The translations under genes were made by a program, and so were the position numbers. From Candidatus Zipacnadia bacterium (GTDB lineage Bacteria > Armatimonadota > Zipacnadia > Zipacnadales > Zipacnadaceae), in assembly GCA_029821455.1 (NCBI GenBank), contig JALGTI010000022.1:1-18294 (forward strand): a stretch of 18,294 nt of DNA, given 5' to 3'. A model generated the notes under the pieces. That model saw nothing but the letters and a program-made list of their open reading frames with translations. It made no database searches and had not been told where the DNA came from. Each line of letters begins with the position of its first letter. Positions within the stretch are counted from its first letter, which is position 1. Below are positions 5,829 to 13,223 of this stretch, piece by piece.

Positions 5829-8226
5829 CGCCAGCCGACGGCCGCCGATGACGATGTTATGGCGCAAGCTGTGGGCGGACACCCGTGCCCTCGCCCGTCA
5901 GGCCATCGCCCTGATGGTGCTTATCGGCCTAGGGATTCTGCTCTACGTCGGCTTGTACGAGGCTTACCAAAACCTCGATGGCGCTTACAACTATGTCTAT
6001 GACACGACGCACTTTGCGGATGCCTCCGTGCTGGTGGAAGCTGCCCCCGGGAGTCTCGCCGACAAGGCCAGGACCATTCCGCACGTGACAGAAGCCCTTG
6101 GCCGTGTCGTACGGGATGGCGCAATCATCCAGCGCGGCCGCGACCGGGAACGTGTGCTGGGGCGTTTCATCGGCTATCCCCGCACATTCCGCCCGCCGAT
6201 AAATGACCTGTTGATCATCGAGGGGCGCTACCTGGCCGATGCCTATGAGGCTGTGCTGGAGCACCAGTTCGCCGCAGAAAACGGCTACGCAATCGGAGAC
6301 CGCATCAAGTGTGCCTATGAGACTCGCGAGCGCGAGTTTACGATCGTGGGCTTTGTAGCCAGCCCGGAGTACATCTATCCCGTGCCCTCAAAGCACGAGA
6401 TGTTCGTATCCCCCGGCACCTTCGGCGTGGTGTTCATAGATGAGGACCGCGCCCGCGAGTGGTTCGGTGTTGGCAGGCAGATTACAGAGATTCACTGTCT
6501 CACTGACCCCGGCCACGAACAGGAAGTCCTAGAGAAGCTCGAAGGCCTTGCTCACTCGTATGGCGTGGAGACTTCGTACGTTCAGGATGACCAGCCCAGC
6601 AAGCGGCTGCTGACGATGGACCAGCAAGGCTTCGCCACACTCAGTGTCTTCTTTCCCATAATGTTTCTCAGTTCAGCCGGTCTGTCTCTGTACAGTGCAT
6701 TGTCCCGCATCGTACGGTTGCAGATGACCGTCATTGGTACACTGAAGGCCTGCGGTTTCGGTCAGCGAGAGATCTTGATTCAACATGTTATGCAGGGCGT
6801 TCTCGTTGCTCTAGCCGGTGCCATCCCTGGCGTGGCTTTGGGGCATTGGATGGCGATGTGGCTGGGAAGGCTTTACGCTGATACCCTGCACTTGCCCCTC
6901 ATCCTGACCCCGCTCCATTGGGACACCATCGGCACCGGCCTGTTTCTGGCAGCCGTCACCGGCCTGGCTGCGGCCTATCTCCCCGCACGGATGGCCGCGC
7001 GCATGCGGCCGGCTGTGGCGATGCGCGGAGATGTGGAAAGCCCGCGTCGCCTGATGGCTCAACACCGGCTCGTTGGGTGGACAAGGTGGTCAAGAGTTGC
7101 CTACCGTATCCCCATTCGCGGCATATTTCGCCGCGCCTCTCGGACTTTGCTTGCTCTTGGTGGGATAGCGGGAGGGGCCAGCATAATCATAACCACTCTC
7201 GGCACCTATGTCGCCACGATGGATGCGATTGACGAGGTATTGACCGGCAGCCGCAAGTACGAAATTGATCTGCAGTTCACGGGCCCCCGCGCGATCGCAT
7301 TTGGCCGCTCGATAGCGGCTATGCCCGGCGGGAGAGCCGTCACCCCCACCGTCAGCGTGCCTGTGCGTGTGAGGAGCAGTTGGGACTCCGGCGAGTTGAT
7401 ACTGACGGGAATCGAGCGCGGGCAGCAGCTCCTGAAAGTCCACTCCACCTCCGGGGAATTCATCAACGTCCAACCGGGCGCCATCTGGCTGCCGAGGCAA
7501 CTGGCTAACAGAATTCTTGTTGAGCCCGGGGATCCCGTAGTTGTTGAATGGGTCAAGTCGGGCCGCCGACGTCGCCTCAAGACCACGATGCAGGTGGCCG
7601 GCTTCCTGGACGTGGCTATGGGCGCGACCGCTTACGGCGAATATGATGATGTGCGCCGTGCCCTGGCCGACAAGGCCTACCCACACAGCGCATACGGTGC
7701 CTTTGTGGCTTGTGACCCCGGGCAGGTCGAGGCCTTCAAGCAGCGTCTGGAGCGCTCTGATGACGTTGCTTTGGTGTTGACAATGCCGGATCTGGTCAAG
7801 CAGATCTACCAGCAAATGGGCCTTATGTTCATATTCATCGGCGTTCTACTCAGCTTTGGCAGCCTCCTGGCCGGTTCAGCGATCCACAGCGTCGCATCCG
7901 TGTCCCTGCTGGAGCGCACCCGCGAACTGGCGACTCTGCGCAGCCTCGGCTTCTCGGCCCGTAGCGCCGGCTGGCTGGCCGCCCTTGAGCTTTGCGTGCT
8001 GTGCGCACTTGGCCTGGTGGTTGGCATCCCGCTGGGCGTGTTCCTCAACAGCCTCTATATGAGCAGCTTTTCGACGGAGAACATGGCATTCAGAGCTATT
8101 CTCCCTTGGTGGGTATATGTGACCACGGTGCTCATTGTCGCTGGGCTTGTGGCGCTCTCGTCGTACGCCGGGATGCGCCGCCTGCGTAGTATGGACCTCT
8201 CCCAGGCCACCAAGGCCCAAGAGTAG
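5794..8226 (+). CDS. ABC transporter permease with two FtsX-type halves
   Basis: An 810-residue inner-membrane permease. I count eight hydrophobic segments at about 35-56, 286-306, 331-356, 379-398, 452-474, 676-698, 726-753 and 773-793. Large extracytoplasmic domains sit between segments 1 and 2 (about 230 residues) and 5 and 6 (about 200). Each half ends in an FtsX module: LQMTVIGTLKACGFGQREILIQHV and LLERTRELATLRSLGFSARSAGWL are equivalent cytoplasmic coupling segments. This is a fused duplication of a four-helix MacB/LolC-type unit. The start is debatable. GTG 5794 has a strong GGAGGTGA site (5780-5787) and overlaps the ATPase by 35 bases. ATG 5848, just after the ATPase stop, would drop 18 proline- and arginine-rich residues but has no ribosome site. 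It works with the adaptor and ATPase as an exporter or envelope-remodelling machine. Confidence 0.87.
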   Translation: MRPPTRAKSPSDASRRPPMTMLWRKLWADTRALARQAIALMVLIGLGILLYVGLYEAYQNLDGAYNYVYDTTHFADASVLVEAAPGSLADKARTIPHVTEALGRVVRDGAIIQRGRDRERVLGRFIGYPRTFRPPINDLLIIEGRYLADAYEAVLEHQFAAENGYAIGDRIKCAYETREREFTIVGFVASPEYIYPVPSKHEMFVSPGTFGVVFIDEDRAREWFGVGRQITEIHCLTDPGHEQEVLEKLEGLAHSYGVETSYVQDDQPSKRLLTMDQQGFATLSVFFPIMFLSSAGLSLYSALSRIVRLQMTVIGTLKACGFGQREILIQHVMQGVLVALAGAIPGVALGHWMAMWLGRLYADTLHLPLILTPLHWDTIGTGLFLAAVTGLAAAYLPARMAARMRPAVAMRGDVESPRRLMAQHRLVGWTRWSRVAYRIPIRGIFRRASRTLLALGGIAGGASIIITTLGTYVATMDAIDEVLTGSRKYEIDLQFTGPRAIAFGRSIAAMPGGRAVTPTVSVPVRVRSSWDSGELILTGIERGQQLLKVHSTSGEFINVQPGAIWLPRQLANRILVEPGDPVVVEWVKSGRRRRLKTTMQVAGFLDVAMGATAYGEYDDVRRALADKAYPHSAYGAFVACDPGQVEAFKQRLERSDDVALVLTMPDLVKQIYQQMGLMFIFIGVLLSFGSLLAGSAIHSVASVSLLERTRELATLRSLGFSARSAGWLAALELCVLCALGLVVGIPLGVFLNSLYMSSFSTENMAFRAILPWWVYVTTVLIVAGLVALSSYAGMRRLRSMDLSQATKAQE

Positions 8227-8314
8227 GCGAAAAAGGTGATTCCAGATGGGCTTTTCCAGGCGAGATTTCCTCCGAAGGCTAGGGCTTGGAGGCGCGGCAG
8301 TTGTGCTAGGCGAC
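8219..8314 (+). repeat. Direct repeat, copy 1: ribosome site plus Tat leader sequence
   Basis: This 96-base stretch aligns without gaps to 9923-10018; by hand I count about three-quarters identical bases. The repeat covers the end of the permease gene, the AAAGG ribosome site, the start codon and the Tat signal. Similarity fades after the leader. Here the leader is not joined to a lyase gene. Confidence 0.75.
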
Positions 8315-8431
8315 GCGGGCTATGGCCGGTCCGGCGCGCCTACCCATCAATGCAACCTCCCCCTCGGCCGACGAGAGTTGCGTAACAGGAATCTCTCCGA
8401 CAACAGGGAATATGCCCATCATACGAGGTGA
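8246..8431 (+). pseudogene. Orphan Tat signal peptide, remnant of a second Tat-lyase gene
   Basis: Translation from the ATG at 8246 gives a textbook Tat leader: SRRDFLRRLG followed by the hydrophobic run GGAAVVLG. The frame then continues in non-hydrophobic arginine- and asparagine-rich sequence and stops at 8431, after 61 residues. The leader matches the first 22 residues of the heparinase-like protein at 9950 at 18 positions, and the DNA match extends into the upstream ribosome site. The propeller gene that follows is in another frame and has its own Sec signal peptide. The simplest reading is a duplicated 5' end whose body was lost or replaced. A translated leader that couples expression of the next gene is an alternative. 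Confidence 0.6.
8425..8431 (+). promoter_or_regulatory. Ribosome binding site favouring a TTG start at 8439
   Basis: GAGGTGA lies seven bases before TTG 8439, from which a compact signal peptide begins. The competing ATG at 8412 has only AGGG at short distance. This site overlaps the stop of the orphan Tat leader frame (8429-8431), so the two could be translationally coupled. Confidence 0.4.
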
Positions 8432-8438
8432 GTCTGGC

Positions 8439-9803
8439 TTGACAACGAAGGCATTTGTGGCTGTATCCTTGTCGTATGTGGTGCTCATGACCTCATCGGC
8501 CTGCGCCTACGAGACCAACCCTTTCATCATCCCCTTGAGCCTCCCGGCTCCCACTGACAGCGCCGGTAGCATCATTGTTACCGACCTGACCGGCAACCGG
8601 CGCATGGACTACCTGGTCACCGGGCCCGGCCATGTGGGCGCGTACGCCAGTTCTGGCCGCGAGCTGTGGGTCCTGCGGGCCGATGTCGTGGTCGGTGGCA
8701 GCGCCGAGTCCCAGGGTCTTCCGGGCCATCATGGCCCGGGTGTCCAGGCTGGCGACATTGACGGCGACCGCCGCACAGAGGTCCTTTTCCTCACCAGGGA
8801 TAGCCAGCTCCACATCGTTGACGGAAAGACCGGGGCCGCCAAGTTGACTGCAGCCCCGCCCGTACCCGAAGGCGCCGAGAGATGGGAGCACCTCGTCATC
8901 GCCAATTTCCGCGGCCATGGCGACCGCGATATTCTGCTCCAGGCCACCAACAAAGACGGCTACCGCATGGGCCGCTACGTCGCCGCCTTCGCGCTTGATG
9001 TCTTGGCCACAGGCGACGTGACGCCGCTCTGGCAGCGTGACGACTTCATCTCCTGCGCCCATAACGGTGCCCGCATCGGCGACCTCAACGGCGACGGCCG
9101 CGACGAAGTCATCGGCGCGACGGTACTCTCCCCGGACGGCGAGCTCTTGCACACGATCCCCGTCCGCGGCCACCTGGACTCCATCTTCATCTACGACGTC
9201 CGTCCCGACCTGCCCGGCCTCGAAGTCGTGGCCCTGGAGGAGGGCGGCGCCAACCGCGTCTTCCTATACAACGCATCCGAAGTCTTGTTCATCACAGATT
9301 ACAGGGGCCAGGAGCCGCAGAACGCCGCCGTTGGGGACTTCGATCTGGACAGGGCGGGGCTGGAGGTCTGGTGCCGCAGCCGCTATAACGAGCACCAGAA
9401 GCCCTGGACCTTCGACAGCCGCGGCCAGCTCATCTGTACCTACGAAATGGATAACGTCGCCCCCGCAGGATGGACTGTCCGGGGGGTAGAGGTCATCAAC
9501 GTGATAGACTGGACTGGCGAGCTACGCCAGCTCGCCGCAGCCAAGGAGCGCCACGAGTCGGGCGATGTCTGCATTTTCGATCCCATCACCGGCCAGTTCA
9601 TCAAGCACATCCCGGAGGCGGCAGACCGACTCTATGTGGCCGACGTGACTGGCGACTGGCGGGAGGAAATCATCGTCTGGAGCGGGAACGAGCTGCACAT
9701 CTACCAGAACACAGACCCTAACCCGCGCCCCGAATGCCCTCGCCTCTGGGGCGACCGACAATACTGCCGCAACAAGATGACCTGGAACTACTACAGCCCA
9801 TAA
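8439..9803 (+). CDS. Secreted FG-GAP/VCBS beta-propeller protein, rhamnogalacturonan lyase (PL11)-like
   Basis: A 454-residue exported protein. A Sec signal peptide (TTKAFVAVSLSYVVLMTSSACA, cleavage near residue 23) leads into a propeller whose blades carry calcium-loop motifs. These are DLTGNRRMD (49-57), DIDGDRRTE (106-114), NFRGHGDRD (156-164), DLNGDGRDE (215-223), DFDLDRAGLE (300-309) and DVTGDWREE (402-410). The C-terminal GDWREEIIVW followed by NKMTWNYYSP resembles the end of family 11 rhamnogalacturonan lyases, though the protein is shorter than usual PL11 enzymes (about 600 residues). Catalysis is therefore unproven; it may only bind sugar. I prefer TTG 8439 because of its ribosome site; ATG 8412 adds nine residues. 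Nearby PL22 and heparinase-like genes support a pectin or uronic-acid polysaccharide role. A hairpin overlaps the stop codon. Confidence 0.72.
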   Translation: MTTKAFVAVSLSYVVLMTSSACAYETNPFIIPLSLPAPTDSAGSIIVTDLTGNRRMDYLVTGPGHVGAYASSGRELWVLRADVVVGGSAESQGLPGHHGPGVQAGDIDGDRRTEVLFLTRDSQLHIVDGKTGAAKLTAAPPVPEGAERWEHLVIANFRGHGDRDILLQATNKDGYRMGRYVAAFALDVLATGDVTPLWQRDDFISCAHNGARIGDLNGDGRDEVIGATVLSPDGELLHTIPVRGHLDSIFIYDVRPDLPGLEVVALEEGGANRVFLYNASEVLFITDYRGQEPQNAAVGDFDLDRAGLEVWCRSRYNEHQKPWTFDSRGQLICTYEMDNVAPAGWTVRGVEVINVIDWTGELRQLAAAKERHESGDVCIFDPITGQFIKHIPEAADRLYVADVTGDWREEIIVWSGNELHIYQNTDPNPRPECPRLWGDRQYCRNKMTWNYYSP

Positions 9804-9826
9804 CCTGTATCATCTGAGGTTATGGG
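9797..9826 (+). terminator. Perfect hairpin over the propeller gene stop codon
   Basis: CCCATAACC (9797-9805) and GGTTATGGG (9818-9826) form a perfect 9-bp stem with a 12-base loop. The TAA stop (9801-9803) lies inside the left arm. No T-run follows, so it is not a standard Rho-independent terminator. It may protect the mRNA 3' end or weaken read-through to the next gene. Confidence 0.4.
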
Positions 9827-9922
9827 TAGTGTGGGGCGACACGCGGCCGGAAGCGGTGGGCGTGGCGAAGTAGTGCGCGGCGAGGGGGAGATTCTGACCT
9901 ACCACAACATCCACCAATGCCT

Positions 9923-10018
9923 AAGAGTAACTAAAAAGGATGATTCCAGATGAGTTTTTCCAGGCGAGATTTTCTACGACAGATTGGACTTGGCAGCGCC
10001 GCGGTTGTGCTCGGCAGT
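9923..10018 (+). repeat. Direct repeat, copy 2: ribosome site plus Tat leader sequence
   Basis: Partner of the repeat at 8219-8314 at a constant offset of 1704 bases. Here the leader is intact and in frame with the heparinase-like lyase. The identical TGATTCCAGATG around the start codon shows that non-coding as well as coding bases were copied. Confidence 0.75.
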
Positions 10019-11911
10019 ACAACTTATCACCAGTCTGGTGCAAATGAGGTGAGGAGCGAGACTATGCAGCATCCGTATCTCTTCTTTGCAAAACAGGATC
10101 TGCCGGCCCTGCGCGAGCGGACGTCGCGTGGCTTTTCACACCACATTACCGAAAACATCATCTACTCGGCAGAGAAATACCTGGACGAAGAGCTGTTTGA
10201 TGGCAACTTTGAGTGGGTCAAGGATGAAAAATATGGCCAGTATGCCCAGCTCTATGCGTACTTCTATGGCTACATGGAGGCCGCGTCGTATATTCAACAC
10301 TATTCGTTTGCGTGGCTGTTGACCGAGGATGAGCGTTATGCTGAGCACGCCAGAGCGTGGCTGCTGGGGCCGACGCGGGATTGGGGTCTGGAGTGGGGCG
10401 TGCCGCAGGAGCGCGATGGCGGCTACGCCACCGACCGCTTGCTGCTGGGAGTAGCCCTCGGCTATGACTGGCTCTACGACTACCTGAGCCAAGAGGACCG
10501 CGAAATCGTGCGAGACGCCCTGATATCTCAGTGCGACCGCTACTGGCCATATCACCTGGCGATGGCGGATAATCCCCGTGTAGATACCCACGCTTCCTAC
10601 GAGATACCCTGCTATGGAGTCGCATGTATGGCGCTGCTGGATGAGGACCCGGGCGCTGCCGAGCGGGTTGAGCGAATGGGACGCAAATGCGTAGAGCATT
10701 TCCTGCCACACGCCCCAGGGAAAGGCGGACCAGGGGACGACAGAGCCATATACTGGATCTTTCCGCTGTTCTACCAGATGTTATTCCATCACGCCTATCG
10801 GCACGTCACTGGCAAGGACATCCTCTCCCCTTTCCGTGGGCACTGCGATCCGTCTTATGCCCTTTACACCCTCTGCAATCAGCCGCGTAAGAAGGATCTC
10901 TTCAAAAGTAGCGAGAACCGCGCCTTCCGGGCTGGGTATATGCAACAGGACGGCGCTTCGCCGGCGTTATTTGGTATCGCCAGCTACTTCAAGGAGCCCT
11001 ACGCTCAGTGGTGCGCGACTCGCGATCGCAACGCTGGGAGGATCCAGTTCACCAAGTATCTGACACCGACTGGTCAGCGACTGCTGTTCGCCCATGGGCC
11101 ATTTTGCTATCTCTGGTATGATGAAAACGTCCCGGCTAAGCCGCCCACCAACTTGCCAGAAGTGTGGCATTACAATGCTGGTGAGGGCAACAACAAGGTG
11201 AACCAGCTTTTCGTGCGTACCAGTTGGGACCTGGACAGGCTGTATGCGGCTCTCGATGGGCGCAATTTGGGGGTCTTGATTGCGGCTAATGGCAAGACCC
11301 TGGTACCCCACCTGGCAGCGCCGTCACCGCCTGGGGGCAGCAGCAAGGTAGTTGAGTATGGTGAGGAGGAAGGCTACAACTGGGCCCGGGTCAGCACCGA
11401 CGCCATAGAGCGCCAACTCGTTACCTGCGGCAGCGACTACGCGCTCATCTGTGATCTACCGCTGTCAGAAACTCCCCAGCAACAGGTCAGCTTCAACACT
11501 GCTCCAGGCGGCAAGGTCAAGACGGAGGAAGACATCATCTCACTGCATGACGAGTGGGCCCAAATGCAGTTGCGGGTCCTGTGGCCACGGGAGGCGACGA
11601 TTGCGATTGCGGAGAGCAAGTCGGAGTGGATTGTGGGTTTGGGCCAGCTCAAGTTGGATGTCTCCCCGCGTATCTACTACAGTGTGACCATAGCCGGCCC
11701 TGCAGGGAAGGTCGGCGGCGGTTTTGTGCTGCTGGCAGTGCCTGAGGGCAGTTACGCTGATGTCTCCATGGCGAGCATACAGGAGGCCGGCCCTGACACT
11801 GTCGGGCTGTCGGTATGTGTACCAGCAACTCACGCCAAAGGCAGCGACACATTTACATTCCGGGTGGGCAAAGCGCCGGTGGTTGAGCTAGCTACGGCTA
11901 CCGAGGCCTAG
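9950..11911 (+). CDS. Tat-exported heparinase II/III-like polysaccharide lyase
   Basis: A 653-residue exported protein. A Tat signal (SRRDFLRQIG, hydrophobic run to about residue 22) precedes HPYLFFAKQDLPALRER (41-57), the usual opening of heparinase II/III and DUF4962-type lyases. An alpha/alpha-toroid follows, with TDRLLLGVALGYDWLYDYLS (161-180) and DTHASYEIPCYGVACMALL (212-230); the conserved histidine and tyrosine here are candidate catalytic residues. The last 250 residues are beta-rich, matching the C-terminal sandwich of the fold (EEGYNWARVSTDA to TFTFRVGKAPVVEL). Such enzymes cleave uronic-acid polysaccharides by beta-elimination; the substrate cannot be read from sequence. AAAGGAT at 9935-9941 is the ribosome site. 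The URO-D-family gene starts 19 bases after the stop, so both are likely one transcript. Confidence 0.8.
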   Translation: MSFSRRDFLRQIGLGSAAVVLGSTTYHQSGANEVRSETMQHPYLFFAKQDLPALRERTSRGFSHHITENIIYSAEKYLDEELFDGNFEWVKDEKYGQYAQLYAYFYGYMEAASYIQHYSFAWLLTEDERYAEHARAWLLGPTRDWGLEWGVPQERDGGYATDRLLLGVALGYDWLYDYLSQEDREIVRDALISQCDRYWPYHLAMADNPRVDTHASYEIPCYGVACMALLDEDPGAAERVERMGRKCVEHFLPHAPGKGGPGDDRAIYWIFPLFYQMLFHHAYRHVTGKDILSPFRGHCDPSYALYTLCNQPRKKDLFKSSENRAFRAGYMQQDGASPALFGIASYFKEPYAQWCATRDRNAGRIQFTKYLTPTGQRLLFAHGPFCYLWYDENVPAKPPTNLPEVWHYNAGEGNNKVNQLFVRTSWDLDRLYAALDGRNLGVLIAANGKTLVPHLAAPSPPGGSSKVVEYGEEEGYNWARVSTDAIERQLVTCGSDYALICDLPLSETPQQQVSFNTAPGGKVKTEEDIISLHDEWAQMQLRVLWPREATIAIAESKSEWIVGLGQLKLDVSPRIYYSVTIAGPAGKVGGGFVLLAVPEGSYADVSMASIQEAGPDTVGLSVCVPATHAKGSDTFTFRVGKAPVVELATATEA

Positions 11912-11930
11912 CGCGACAAAGGATAGGAAT

Positions 11931-13169
11931 ATGACCGCTCCCGACCGGCGGATCATCCGCGACCTCGGGAGAAGAATAGCCGAGATCGCCGCTCAGCCCG
12001 AGCAGGATGAGAAGCGCAGGCTGTGGTATGCGCAAAACACCCTCAAACCCATCCGACCTTTGGTGTTCTGCTCGCCCGAAGGTGCCTGGGTGGAATTGCT
12101 GCCCGAAGATTCGCTGGAGTGTGAAGATGACGACGCGCGTAGAGTTGAGCGCGGCCTGCGCATGCGCATCTATGCCGCCGAGCACTTCGATGATGATGAG
12201 GTCTGCGATAACATCTTCAGGGTTCCACACGCAGTTGAGACCACCGGCTGGGGCATTGGGCCTGAGTTCACGCGCCCCGACGCGGAGCGCGGCGCCTACG
12301 TCTGGGACCCGCCGATCAAGACCCGCGAGGATATTGAGCTGATTCAGACGCCGACTACTACCCACGACCCCAACGCCACCGAACGCAACCTGGCCTTCTA
12401 TCACGACCTGCTTGGCGACATCCTGAATGTGCGCCTGCACAGCACCCACTGGTGGGCGCTGGGGCTAATTGATGAGTGGACGATGCTGCGTGGAATCACT
12501 CAGACATACGTGGATATGGCCGATAGCCCTGACATTGTCCATGCCGGGATGAAGCGCCTGATGGAGGGCAAGCTCGCCTGGCTGGAGTCTCTTCAGGCTC
12601 AGGGCCTGCTGTCCTTGAACAATGAAAACGAATACGTCGGCTCGGGGGGATTTGGCTTCACCGACGAGCTGCCGGCCGCCGACTTCAATGACCATGTCCG
12701 TCTGAAGGATATGTGGGGCTTCTGTGAGGCACAGAGCATGTCTGAGGTCTCGCCGGCGATGCACGAGGAGTTCGTTCTACGCTACCAGCTCCCCATCCTT
12801 GAACGCTTCGGAATCAACTGTTACGGCTGCTGCGAGCCGCTGCACCTCAAGCTGGACATTTTACGAACGCGCGTTCCCCGCCTGCGCAGGATCTCCATCA
12901 GCCCGTGGGCGGACAAGACCATCAGCGCCGAGAAGCTGGGCTCTGAGTGCATCTACTCCTGGAAGCCCAATCCGGCCCCCATTGCAGCAATCGAGTTTCC
13001 CCCGGACCTGGTGCGCCAGGACATCCGCGAGACCATCGCGATCGCCAAGGATCACGGCTGTGTCCTTGAGATCATTCTCAAGGACACTCACACCTGCAAC
13101 AACCAGCTCTGGCGCTTCGACGAGTGGACTAAGCTAGCAATGGAAGAAGCCCAACGGGCCGCCGAATGA
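11931..13169 (+). CDS. URO-D family protein (uroporphyrinogen decarboxylase/cobamide methyltransferase superfamily)
   Basis: A 412-residue cytoplasmic TIM-barrel protein. It belongs to the large uncharacterised branch of the URO-D superfamily that accompanies sugar-degradation genes, rather than to true HemE. Visible segments are THWWALGLIDEWTMLRGITQTYVDMADSPD (172-201), FGINCYGCCEPLHLKLDIL (293-311), a possible metal-binding cysteine cluster (C297, C300, C301) with H305, and IILKDTHTC (381-389). The N-terminal part (LKPIRPLVFCSPEGAW) is typical of this branch. MtaA/CmuA-like relatives use zinc-bound thiol chemistry to move methyl groups from corrinoid proteins. No corrinoid protein gene is in the window, so the substrate is unknown. 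AAAGGAT and AGGA precede the ATG at 11931. The gene follows the lyase closely and ends 54 bases before a convergent Tad gene. Confidence 0.78.
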   Translation: MTAPDRRIIRDLGRRIAEIAAQPEQDEKRRLWYAQNTLKPIRPLVFCSPEGAWVELLPEDSLECEDDDARRVERGLRMRIYAAEHFDDDEVCDNIFRVPHAVETTGWGIGPEFTRPDAERGAYVWDPPIKTREDIELIQTPTTTHDPNATERNLAFYHDLLGDILNVRLHSTHWWALGLIDEWTMLRGITQTYVDMADSPDIVHAGMKRLMEGKLAWLESLQAQGLLSLNNENEYVGSGGFGFTDELPAADFNDHVRLKDMWGFCEAQSMSEVSPAMHEEFVLRYQLPILERFGINCYGCCEPLHLKLDILRTRVPRLRRISISPWADKTISAEKLGSECIYSWKPNPAPIAAIEFPPDLVRQDIRETIAIAKDHGCVLEIILKDTHTCNNQLWRFDEWTKLAMEEAQRAAE

Positions 13170-13223
13170 TAAGTCGAACTCGCAGCATCGGCTACATCTG
13201 GCTGGACTTCGTCACTTCTTCGT

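Noticed and set aside
8322..8411. Upstream extension of the propeller protein to 8322
   Set aside because: It would put 39 hydrophilic residues before a normal signal peptide, and this DNA already encodes the orphan Tat frame.
13171..13209. Bidirectional terminator between the convergent URO-D and Tad genes
   Set aside because: AAGTC/GACTT and CAGC/GCTG can pair, but a 7-base bulge separates them and there is no T-run on either side; too weak to call.
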